Assembly (NCBI GenBank): GCA_003024785.1
Contig: PUQB01000047.1
Location: 813,292-877,291 of the forward strand
Length of the DNA: 64,000 bases
Reading direction: 5' to 3'
Source: Selaginella tamariscina
Lineage: Eukaryota > Streptophyta > Lycopodiopsida > Selaginellales > Selaginellaceae
In this document: positions 9,189-19,952 of the stretch, piece after piece
Layout: the number at the start of each line of letters is the position of its first letter
Numbering within the stretch: the first letter of the stretch is position 1
Position numbers and translations under genes: made by a program
The notes under the pieces: generated by a model
What the model was told of the DNA's origin: nothing
The model's database searches: none
The model's input: the letters and a program-made list of their open reading frames with translations, nothing else

Positions 9189-9574
9189 TGTCATAGTTTT
9201 TACTATGACTCAACCCTTTACTTTGGACGTTGACTGTTGTTACCTACTGTACTATGTTGATAAGCCCTAGGTGTAGAAGAAACAGGCCCGCTTAGTGCAC
9301 TTGGATATCTAGTGATGGTCCGGCCGGGTGTCATTAGGTATTTGCAAGAAACTCTGGGCGAAGCTAGCACTTCCATCTAGAAAACTCTTACCTTGGTTTT
9401 CCGTGTCCCGGTTGGATTAATGGCTAGTTCCGGTGAGTTCGGCATGTCGGATATGCTTAGAAATACCCCCAGGTTTGACAGGTTAGGGTTTAGGGGTCGA
9501 TGGATAACTCACCAAGTATGTTCCCTCTGGGAATGAGATTTCAGTGCTAGCCCACTTATGTAAACAGGAAAACA

Positions 9575-9612
9575 GGGGGGGGGGCCTCTGTCACATAAAT
9601 GGTAGTATATAG
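9575..9612 (+). promoter_or_regulatory. LTR core promoter: G-run plus TATA-like box
   Basis: A run of ten G (9575-9584) is followed by CACATAAAT and GTATATAGG. The same order, G-run then CACATAAATAAGG then GTATA, recurs in the LTRs of I, J, L, M, D, C and (as C-runs on the given strand) E. The TATA-like box is the likely transcription start region of both the non-coding and the coding family. No start site was measured. Confidence 0.55.
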
Positions 9613-9685
9613 GAGTGAGGGTTCCTGGGTTCATGACTGAGCTCGTTACTCTTCTCCCGGTGCAAGCTCTAGCTTGTGTCGTCAA

Positions 9686-9706
9686 GGCACAACCCTCTGT
9701 TGTGCC
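9686..9706 (+). other. LTR leader hairpin
   Basis: GGCACAAC (9686-9693) pairs with GTTGTGCC (9699-9706) around a 5-nt loop, about 80-100 nt after the TATA-like box, so it should be near the 5' end of the transcript. The LTRs of C and E keep the pairing through G-U pairs (GGTGCAAC with GTTGTGCC). Confidence 0.6.
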
Positions 9707-10060
9707 GCCCTAACTTCCAGATGCCAGGGGTACGTCCCACCTTCGGGGTAGCTTACCCTTAACGTTGGCGAATCCATGCCTGGGAGGTCTTGTCGGAATG
9801 CACGTTCCAAGAGGCAGAGGTTGAGGCTTGTCTCCAGCCTCCTCCTCCACGTCAAGCTAGGTGTAGCACTCACGGCCAAGCAAGGCACATCCGTGTCCTT
9901 GTCCAACTGTGGCGTGGGATCTTGTTTGACAGGTTCATGTTACTGGTTCCTGAGGGTTCATTGAGGGGTTCTAGAGTTGGCATTTAGGAGCCACGTTTGT
10001 GGCACTTGGTGCAACTCTTGAATCTAAGGGCTATGGCATGATAGCCCACATCGGGGAAGG

Positions 10061-10086
10061 CAGTGTCACATGGAGATGTGACACTG
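10061..10086 (+). other. 10-bp perfect inverted repeat in the LTR
   Basis: CAGTGTCACA (10061-10070) and TGTGACACTG (10077-10086) are separated by 6 nt. Just upstream GGGCTA (10028-10033) pairs with TAGCCC (10042-10047). Both pairs recur in most LTR copies of this family. Confidence 0.7.
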
Positions 10087-10662
10087 GGCTAAACGTCACA
10101 TGGTACAACGCCTGAGGCACGCCCTTTGGGGTTATGTCATGGGCTTGCCAAGGGGTTGGATACTTAGCAAACAGACATGCTTGTGCTTGCACTAGGGTGC
10201 TAAGCCTTGGGCATCCGCTCAAGGGAGGTTAGGTCTCATAACTAGGTGTGCTTTGGCACACTTGGCTAGGGGAGTGTTCTCCTTGGAATTCAAGGGTTGA
10301 ACAACCTAACATGTTAGCAAGCCCTTTCGTGAGGCACTCGCAAGGTCATGTGCTTAGGGTTATCCCAAACCTAGCCTTAGGGAGTTTGCTTAGCAGAACA
10401 CTCGTGTCCGCCTACGGCGCACACTCGTGTCCTCACTAAGTACTAGCCCTAGGTCTAGGGTATAACTTGGCCACTCAAACCCTTAGGGGTTAGTCGTGGT
10501 TCAGGGTACCCCTTGTCGCCCTAAAGGGGTTGTACTCCCGGATGAGGGTGATTCCTCAAGGGGTAAGTGACGATGCCTTAGCTCTGTCAGGGGTATGTGT
10601 GGAACACACGTCTCCTTGATGGGGGTTAGGGCATGAGCCTGTCTAGGTCTTCTAGGGCAAGA

Positions 10663-10798
10663 CCCTAAGTCAACTAGGGTTATCCCTCAAGGGTTTTGGG
10701 GGTAGACACTCTAGGGAGACTTAGGCTAAACCCTAAGTCAACTAGGGTTATCCCTCAAGGGTTCTGGGGGCAGACATTCTAGGGAGACTTAGGCTAAA
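10663..10798 (+). repeat. Two 68-bp tandem units with telo-box motif
   Basis: CCCTAAGTC starts recur at 10663, 10731 and 10799, giving a 68-bp period. Each junction reads GGCTAAACCCTAAGTC, which contains the plant telo-box AAACCCTA. Two units are present in I, L and D; only one in J and M. Confidence 0.8.
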
Positions 10799-12160
10799 CC
10801 CTAAGTCTCCTGTCCACTTGGGCATTAGAGTCTAACCCTAGGGGTCGTTGGGGTTGTTCTGGGAAACTTAGCGTTGCTCACACAGGGTGATGACGCCAAA
10901 TGGCCACTGGCAGCCACGTGTTGCCACGTGTTGGCCCTTTGGGTTAAAACTCTGACATAGGAACACCCCTAGAGTTGACTTAACCCTAGGGTTGCCCTAA
11001 CCCACACCCTAAAACCCCCATCCCCCTTGGGTAGGGTTTAGGGGTAGGGGTTAGTGTTCAAACTCATCTCATTAACTAAGGGGCTGGCATTCCACTTTAC
11101 ACATACAGGAAAAGAGGGGAGAGAGGGGAAGGGGGAGGGGGGAGGGGAGGGCTCCATCACATAAATAAGGTAAAGTATGAGTAGGAGAGCTTCTGGGTTC
11201 ATGACTGAGTTCTTTACTCTTCTGCCGGTGCAAGCTCTAACTTGTGTCATTAAAGCACAACCCTCTGTTGTGCCACCCTACCAGATGACAGGGGTACGTC
11301 CCACCTTCGGGGTAGCTTACCCTTAACATTGATGAATCCATGCCTGGGAGGTCTTGTAGGGATGCACATTCCAAGAGGCAGAGGTTAAGGCTTGTCTCTA
11401 ACCTCCTCCTCCACGTCAAGCTAAGTGTAGCACTCATAGCCAAGCAAGGCTCATCCGTGTCCTTGTCCAATTGTGGGCGTGGGATCTTGTTTGACAAGTT
11501 TACATTATCCAGTTCTTAAGAGTTCACCAAGGGTTCTAGAGTTGGCATTTAGGAACCACATTTGTGGCACTCTTGAATCTAAGGGCTATGGCATGATAGC
11601 CCACATCGTGGAAGGCAGTGTCACATAAAGATGAGACACTAGGCTAGACGTCACACGATACATTGCCCGAGGCACGCTCTTTGGGGTTGTGTCATGGGGT
11701 TTGTCTCGAAGGGGTGGATACTCTGGTAAACAGGCATGTTTGTGCTCGCACTAGGGTGCTAATTCTGGGCGTTTACTCAAGGGAGGTTAGGTTTCATAAT
11801 TAGGTGTGCTTAAGCACACTTGGCTAGGGGAGTGTTCTCCTTGGAATCCAGAGGTTGAACAACCTAAGCTTAGCCCTTTCGTGAAGCACTCGCAAGGTCA
11901 TGTACTTAGGGTTATCCAAACCTAGCTTAAGGGAGTTTGCTTAGTAAAACACTCATGTCCGCCTATGGCGCACACTCGTGCCCTCACTAAGTATTAGCCC
12001 TAGGTCTAGGGTATAACTTGATCACTCAAACCCTCAAGGGTATCATGGTTTAGGTACCCCTTGTCGCCCTAAAGGGGTTGTAAGCCCAAATGAGGGTGAT
12101 TCCTCAAGGGGTAAGTGGCGATGCCTTAGCTTTGTCACGGGGGCTGTGTAAAGCACATCT

Positions 12161-13864
12161 TGTCATAGTTTTTATTATGACTCGACCCTTTACTTTGGAC
12201 GTTGACTGTTGTTACCTACTGTACTATGTTGACGGCCCTAAATGTAGTGAGAACAGCCTTCTAGTGCACTTAGGTGTTTAAGGGTAGTCCAACGGCTATT
12301 TTTAGATGTCGTGAGAAACTCTAAGCGAAGGTAGCACTTACCTTCAAAAAACCCACTCCTAATTTTGAAATCCTAGTTAAGATGAGTTTGGCATGTTAAA
12401 TAGGGTTAAACACCCCTAGGGTTGACCTAGCCTAGGGTTGCCCTAACCCACGCCCTAAAACCCCCACCCCCTTGGAAGGTTTAGGGGTAAGGGTTAGTGT
12501 GCAAACTTATCTCATTAACTAAGGCTAGCATTCAGTGCCAACCCACTTACACATATAGGAAAAAGGGGGGGGGCCTCGTCACATAAATAAGGTAGAGTAT
12601 ACGTAGGAGAGCTCCTGGGTTCAATTGAGTTCGTTGCTCTTCTGCCAGTGCAAGCTTTTAGCTTGTTTTTTAAGGTACAACCCTCTGTTGTGCCACTCTA
12701 AACTTCGAGATGATAGGGTACGTCCCACCTTCGAGGTAGCTTACCCTTAACGTTGGCAAATCCATGCCTGGGAGGTCTTGTGAGAATGCACGTTCCAAGA
12801 GGCAGAGGTAGAGGCTTGTCTCCAGCCTCCTCCTTCCATGTCAAGCTAGGTGTAGCACTCACAGCCAAGCAAGGGCACATTCGTGTCCTTTCCAACTGTG
12901 GGTGTGTGATCTTGTTTTGATAGGTTCACGTTACCAATTCCTAAGGTTCACTAAGGGGTTTCTAGAGTTGGCATTTAGGAGCCACGTTTGTGGCACTTGG
13001 TGCAACTCTTGAATCTAAGGGCCATGGCATGATAGCCCACATCGGGAAAGGCAGTGTCACATGGAGATGTGACACTGGGCTAAATGTCACATGGTACAAC
13101 GCCCGAGGCATGTCCTTTGGGGTTATGTCATAGGCTTGTCACAAAGGGGTTGGATACTTTAGCAAACAGACATGCTTGTGCTTGCACTAGGGTGCTAAGC
13201 ATTGGGCATCCGCTCAAGGGAGGTTAGGTCTCATAATTAAGTGTGCTTTGGCACACTTGGCTAGGGGAGTGTTCTCCTTGGAATTCAAGGGTTGAACAAC
13301 CTAAGCGTGTTAGCACGAGCCCTTTCGTGAGGCACTCGGAAGGTCATGTGCTTAGGGTTATCAAAAACCTAACCTTAGGGAGTTTACTTAGCAGAACACT
13401 CATGTCCTCACTAAGTACTAACCCTAGGTTTAGGGTATGACTTGGCCACTCAAACCCTTAGGGGTTAGTCGTGGTTCAGGGTACCCTTTGTCACCTTAAA
13501 GGGTTGTACTCCCGGATGAGGGTGATTCCTCAAGGGGTAGGTGATAATGCCTTAGCTCTGTCATGGGGTATGTGTGAAATACACGTCTCCTTGATGGGAT
13601 TTAGGGCATGAGCCTGTCTAGGTCTTCTAGGGCAAGACCCTAAGTCAACTAGGGTTATCCCTCAAGGGTTTTGGGGGTAGACATTCTAGGGAGACTTAGG
13701 CTAAACCCTAAAGTCTCATGTCCACTTGGGCATTAGAGTCTAACCCTAGGGGTGTTGGGGTTGTTCTGGGAAACTTAGCGTTGCTCACACAGGGTGATGA
13801 CACCGAATGGCCACTGGCAGCCACGTGTTGCCATGTGTTGGCCCTTTGGGTTAAAACTCTAACA
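12161..13864 (+). repeat. LARD-J 5' LTR
   Basis: It starts TGTCATAG and ends CTCTAACA. The 3' LTR of the same element is of the same subtype and almost the same length (1698 bp against 1704 bp). Confidence 0.88.
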
Positions 13865-16800
13865 ATTGGTATCGGAGCTATTCTCTGCGTCAGTAGGACT
13901 GCCTAAAGTTGTAGTGTGTTTCAGGGTTTAGTTAGTTCTAAATTTTGAAGTACTTTATCACTTTTGGCTAACGTCTGAATTCTGCGTAGAGAGTTGGTCC
14001 TGAGATCTATAACTTTTCAGAGAACACCTACTTCATAAGTGGGTGTGGGTTATAGACTCCAATGTTGGGTAGCACTTGGAAGGCAACTTCCAAGTTGCAT
14101 GCTAGGTTACTTTTCTCAAGGTACTTTACCTTATGAATGTTCAGGTTACTTTACCATATACTTCACAAGACGTGGCGTGTTAGTTTGTTCTGGCTTACAA
14201 AACTAAGTTGTGAAGTGGATCATGTGATATGCTAAGTTTACACATTATTGAAAATTTTTCTTTTTCTTTAAGGTGTTGAATTTGGGATAACACATGATTT
14301 GAAACAACATAGTGTCCATTGAGTTTTGGCTTAGTCAAGATTCAATATCGTTTCCAGTAATAGTGTTCAAATGGGGAAAGACTTATGTTCAAAGTGCGTC
14401 TTTGACTTCGGAAGAAGGGGCATATTCAAACATAAGAGTAAACACTACATTTTGACATAAAGTGTAAATAAGCTCTCATTATAGTGCATATTTCCGAGAG
14501 TGTAACTCTAGAAGCAGACTATGGTTGAACTTAATACAACGAATGTCAAATATTAACATATGATGAATATGTTAAGCAGTTGGTTCAAACATCCAATGTA
14601 ATCAAAGTATTGTCCGATGTTCGCAATATTTTGATGATGCTAGCTAGCTAGGTAAAGTATTGAAATAGTTTACTAAGTTCAAGTTACCTAATTTGAACAT
14701 GTACAACTTGAAACCTTAGTTAGTTGTAAGCGCGCACTCTGTATTCAAGTTAGCTAGCTGGCTAACTTGATTATGAAATTATCTCATATGGGATCATAAG
14801 AATGAGATAGAATAATAGATTTTGGTAGTAGACGGATTTAATGTTGCATCCCTATATGCAGCTTTTTGGATGGATGGCATGATCTATCACAAAGAGTAAT
14901 GTTGGAAACATACGTTTACATTTTCAGTTTACTGAGTAATGAAGGACTTGCATAGTGAAGGCGTTCGGCGCACACTTGTGCATTTTTCATTGTTAACTCT
15001 TTAATCTTGAAATCTGTAACGTTGTTTGCAATGTGGGATAAGCTCTTGAACAAGGGTGATTCCTTGGTTAAGAAGAGCATGATTTGGGTTCCACTTTGTT
15101 TATCAAGTAAGGAAACTTGCTAAGTTTGATAACTTATGTTGAGAATTACAAATGAGCTAGTAACAGTCGGATTTCCATTGGAGGTTTAAGTGCATGTGCC
15201 TCCTCAGAGAGTCGGTATTCGATGAGGATTCAAAAGTTGGTATTGTTTTCAATAACGATTTCATTTTAGAGTCGAATACGATTATTCAAAAGACGGTTTC
15301 TTGACTTTGCATCATGGTCGCAAATGTGGGGACTCAAAGAACTTATAAAGTAGGTATCTTCAGTTCTTTAGAATATTGAAAAATTAGAACTATTCTTGAC
15401 TCAAGGTTTGATTGTTTCCTTGGGTTAGTCTTTGGTTCTATCTCAAGGTTTGATGGTGTTCCTTGACCTTGTTCAATATTCTTGAAAGTGAAGTAGCGGG
15501 ATTAGTTCAAGAAGATGGTCTCCCTTCTTGATGATTGTGATACAATGTCATAACGTATGTCCAATATGGTACAAAATATGAGGTTTCCTATCACCTCATC
15601 ATTGAGATATTCATATTCTTAAACTTTGAAAGTATTTATGAAGTCTTTTAAGATTGATTATAAATGACTTGTCAAAGTATAGTATGGTATCTCTTGAATA
15701 TTGAGTTTGGAGCGCTCAATATAAACTTGGTTATGATCACATGAGGTGGCCATAATCATAAATATAAAGACTCAAGCGACTTGAGTCAACACTTTGGTAA
15801 GGCATACCTTAGTGTTATAACTTGAAATGTGTTTTCAAGTTAGTTGAGAAATGAGCATTTCTCAATACATTGCTTGAGGGGCAATGTGTACTTTCTGGAT
15901 TACTAGGTGTCTAGAATGAATAATGTATCTTAGTTCGACATACTGAACTAGATATTATTCATGTTTGGGGAGATCTATTGAATTATAAGGTATGACGGAA
16001 ACATGAAGTTGATATAACACTTTAGTGTTATGATAACATTTATGTGGAGGTTGATATCTTACTAAATCAGTTAGATGAACCAGACACTAGTTCATGATTC
16101 TCTTAGTCTCTGAAAAAGTTCCTCGAAATACTGTCATAACATTATATTTGTCTCAAAATTCAAGTTCGGTTCATGTAAACTAAGACCATATTTATAATGT
16201 AGTTGTAGCATTTGATAAATTGATATGATTGTAAGTTTATATCCTAGTATAACAACTAGTTGATAAGCTTAGGATTTACGTTAAAACGATCATTATCCAT
16301 TCAAGAGTATCAATATCGAAATTGCGACATTTATAGAATAAGGATTAGTTTTAAAAAGATGTTTATAAAAACACTAGTTGCTTCAATTAGTGAAAATGCT
16401 ATACTTCGGTATAGTGTTGAGAAACATTTACGAAATCAGTTTAAGAGTTGGAAATAAATATAATGTTATGGAGGCGTGCAGTATTCTGAATTCAGAGAGA
16501 CTCTTATCGTGGAAACTAAGTCTTAAAATTTGGTATTTTGAACTTAGTGAGATAAAGAGTTAGGAAGTATTGAACGGCATCTAGTATGATGTGCTCTTTG
16601 GGGAATGAGTACAATGAGAGTGACAATTAAGACGTGTTTTTTAAAGATTGTCGATTGAGGCATTAGAGATGGTTGAATTTCCTGGTTTCCACATTAGTTT
16701 GTAAGAAAGGTATGTTAGCTTATCTGGTCCCTGAACTGGTCGGTGTTATAAAGAGTACAAAGATGGTTGCGAAGGACGAATGGTAAGGCTATCACACTTG

Positions 16801-17619
16801 GTCGGATTTGACTGAATTTGATTCCTATCGGGAATAAATTTATGTTAATAACACACCAAGTGAATGGCAGTTGGTAGATTGGCAAGACCTTGTTGTATAC
16901 ATGTGTACAGCCATGCGCCTCTGTGATCGCCTCTGGCCAGATTGACATGTTTACAAAGAACAGGGTTTTACGACTTGTACTCTTATATCGGAAAAGAGCT
17001 TGATTCCGATAAAAGTCTCATACTTAGTCTGGCGTAGCTATATACTAATGAGAGATAGGTATAGTAGCAGACCCTTATGAAAAGGGGTAATGAGAAGCAC
17101 CAGGGATGCAGAGATGTAAGCTATAATATCGTAACATGTGATGTGGGACCATTGGAAAATCAAAAGAAATGCGAAGGTGTTTGGTCAAGCATTTGAGAAG
17201 TGCTTTGTGTGTTAGACAACAGAGGTCGTCAACAGCATTTAATATTAAGGAATAAAGCAAGTCTTTATTTCTTATTAACCAAGGGGCCGGCAACAACACT
17301 AACTAGAGGCCTCCAATATAAATTCTAGTTAAGTAAAGAAATTAAAGTGTTGTGTGCGTCGGGTGACAGACTTTGCAGACGTGCAAAAGGTCTCCAAGTG
17401 ACTTCATGTCGCAGGTGGTGCCTCCGGCAGCTGGGTTTACGACTCAGTGAACGACGGTTCTGAAGTACTTGGTTTCGCGTAATGCAAGGGGGTAATAAAA
17501 TTATGTGAACTTTTGGCTAACTCTGCATAGTTAGTTTTTGGTTAGTTTTCTCTAACATTATCTAGTCTTGGAGTTGGACGTCAACGAGGACGTTGACATT
17601 TTTCAAAAGGCGGGGAGTG
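13865..17619 (+). other. LARD-J non-coding internal domain
   Basis: Same order of hairpins as in I, for example GACTCAAG/CTTGAGTC near 15770-15790, TCAAGAAG/CTTCTTGA near 15508-15532 with a longer loop than in I, and the UUCG hairpin at 16399-16414. The longest open frames are under 80 codons, overlap in several phases and match nothing I know. Confidence 0.75.
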
Positions 17620-19317
17620 TGTCATAGTTTTTTACTATGACTGACTCTTTACTTTGGACGTTGACTGTTGTTCCTACTGTACTATGTTGACGGCCCTAGA
17701 TGTAGTAGAAACAGCCCGCTTAGTGCACTTGGTGTTTAGGGTAGTCCGGCCGGCTATCTTTATGTCAGAAAACTCTAAGCGAAGGTAGAACTTACCTTTA
17801 GAAAAATCCCCCCGATTTTGACGTCCTAGTTAAGATGAGTTTGGCATGTTAAATAGGGTTAGGAACACCCCTAGGGTTGACCTAACCCTAGGGTTGCCCT
17901 AACCCACGCCCTAAAACCCCCACCCCCTTGGTTAGGTTTAGGGGTAGGGGTTAGTGTGCAAACTCATCTCATTAACTAAGGGGCTAGCATTCAGTGCCAG
18001 CCCACTTACACATATAGGAAAAGAGGGGGGGGGGGGCTCCGTCACATAAATAAGGTAGAGTATACGTAGGAGAGCTCCTGGGTTCATGAATGAGTTCGTT
18101 GCTCTTTGCCGGTGCAAGCTTTAGCTTGTGTCGTTAAGGTACAACCCTCTGTTGTGCCGCCCTAACTTCCAGATGCCAGGGGTACGTCCCACCTTCGGGG
18201 TAGCTTACCCTTAACGTTGGCGAATCCATGCCTGGGAGGTCTTGTCGGAATGCACGTTCCAAGAGGCAGAGGTTGAGGCTTTGTCTCCAGCCTCCTCCTC
18301 CACGTCAAGCTAGTGTAGCACTCACAGCCAAGCAAGGCACATTGTGTCCTTGTCCAACTGTGGGCGTGGGATCTTGTTTGACAGGTTCACGTTACTGGTT
18401 CCTGAGGGTTCATAAGGGGTTCTAGAGTTGGCATTTAGGAAGCCACGTTTGTGGCACTTGGTGCAACTCTTGAATCTAAGGGCTATGGCATGATAGCCCA
18501 CATTGGGAAAGGGAGTGTCACATGGAGATGTGACACTGGGCTAAACGTCACATGGTACAACGCCCAAGGCATGCCCTTTGGGTTATGTCATAGCTTGTCA
18601 CTAAGGGGTTGGATACTTTAGCAAACAGACATGCTTTGTGCTTGCACTAGGGTGCTAAGCATTGGGCATCCGCTTAAGGGAGGTTAGGTCTCATAATTAG
18701 GTGTGCTTTGGCACACTTGGCTAGGGGAGTGTTCTCCTTGGAATTCAAGGGTTGAACAACCTAAGCATGTTAGCAGGAGCATTTTTGTGAGGCACTCGCA
18801 AGGTCATGTGCTTAGGGTTATCCAAAACTAACCTTAGGGAGTTTACTTAGCATAACACTCATGTCCTCACTAAGTACTAACCCTAGGTTTAGGGTATGAC
18901 TTGGCCACTCAAACCTTAGGGGTTAGTCATGGTTCAAGGTACCCTTGTCGCCTTAAAGGGGTTGTACTCCCGGATAAGGGTGATTCCTCAAGGGGTAGGT
19001 GACGATGCCTTAGCTCTGTTTACTGGGGTATGTGTGGAACACACGTCTCCTTGATGGGGGTTAGGGCATAAGCCTGTCTAGGTCTTCTAGGGCAAGACCC
19101 TAAGTCAACTAGGGTTATCCCTCAAGGGTTTTGGGGGTAGACATTCTAGGGAGACTTAGGCTAAACCCTAAAGTCTCATGTCCACTTGGGCATTAGAGTG
19201 TAACCCTAGGGGTTGTTGGGGTTGTTCTGGGAAAGTTAGCGTTGCTCACACAGGGTGATGACGCCGAATGGCCACCTGGCAGCCACGTGTTGGCCCTCTG
19301 GGTTAAAAACTCTGACA
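17620..19317 (+). repeat. LARD-J 3' LTR
   Basis: It starts TGTCATAG right after the purine tract and ends TCTGACA before the duplicated CATCT. The middle is rich in CCCTAA/TTAGGG-like words (about 17865-17955). Confidence 0.88.
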
Positions 19318-19952
19318 CATCTCCTTGATGAGGTTAAGTGTCATAGTTTTTATTATGACTTGACCCCTTATTTTGGACGTTGACTGTTGTTACCTACTGT
19401 ACTATGTTAATGAACCCTAGAATGTAGTAGGAAATAGGCCCACTTATTGGACTTGGGTATCTGGTGATGGTCCACCGGGTGTCATTAGTTTTTGTAGGGA
19501 AACTCTAAGCGAAGCTAGAACTTACCTTTTAAAACCCCACTCCCAATTTTGATATCCTAGTTAGGCTGATTGGTTAATGTAGATGAGTTTGGCGTGCTTA
19601 GTAGGGTTAGGAAACACCCCTAGGGTTCACCTAACTCTAGGTTTCCCTAACCCACGTCCTAAAACCCCCACCCCTTTGGGTAGGGTTTTAGGGTTAGAGT
19701 TAGGCTAAGTTAAACACTCTCTCATTAACTTAATAAGGGTCTAGCTAATTTAGTGCCAGCCCACTTACACATATAGGAAAAGAGGGGGGGGATCCGTCAC
19801 ATAAATAAGGTAGAGTATACGTAGGAGAGCTCCTGGGTTCATAACTGAGTTTCTTGCTCTTCTACCCGTGCAAGCTTTGGCTTGTGTCGTTAAGGTACAA
19901 CCTCTGTTGTGCCGCCCTAACTTCCAAATGATAGGGGTACGTCCCACTTCGG

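Larger units (their letters stand above)
3755..10957 (+). mobile_element. LARD-I: full-length non-coding LTR element
   Basis: LTRs lie at 3755-5519 and 9189-10957, the internal domain at 5520-9188, and the target duplication TAGGA at 3750-3754 and 10958-10962. The primer-binding site starts at 5520 (ATTGGTATCGGAGCC). The polypurine tract AAAGGCGGGGAG lies just before 9189. The two LTRs are the same subtype and differ at few sites, so insertion is fairly recent. No frame longer than about 80 codons exists in the internal domain and none resembles gag or pol. Its leader and its last ~370 bp resemble the ends of the coding elements C and E. This matches the LARD class, which is expected to move with proteins supplied by a coding relative. 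Confidence 0.92.
9189..10957 (+). repeat. LARD-I 3' LTR
   Basis: Same subtype as its 5' LTR, starting TGTCATAG and ending TCTGACA. It contains the G-run and TATA-like region at 9575-9612, two strong short inverted repeats at 9686-9706 and 10061-10086, and two 68-bp tandem units from 10663. Confidence 0.92.
12161..19317 (+). mobile_element. LARD-J: full-length non-coding LTR element
   Basis: LTRs lie at 12161-13864 and 17620-19317, the internal domain at 13865-17619, and the duplication CATCT at 12156-12160 and 19318-19322. The primer-binding site is at 13865 and the polypurine tract ends at 17619. It inserted in solo LTR H. Its LTRs belong to the subtype with the AACACCCCTAGGGTTGACC block and a single 68-bp unit, so J and I come from different subfamilies although their internal domains align closely. 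No coding capacity is seen. The hairpin chain is present throughout, with linker lengths different from I. Confidence 0.9.

Noticed and set aside
10663-10798. CRISPR-like direct repeats
   Set aside because: The units are 68 bp, directly adjacent, without variable spacers, and lie inside plant LTRs.
10958-11050. Interstitial telomere array
   Set aside because: Words like CCCTAA are scattered and not in a regular 7-bp period, and the block is part of a repeated LTR.
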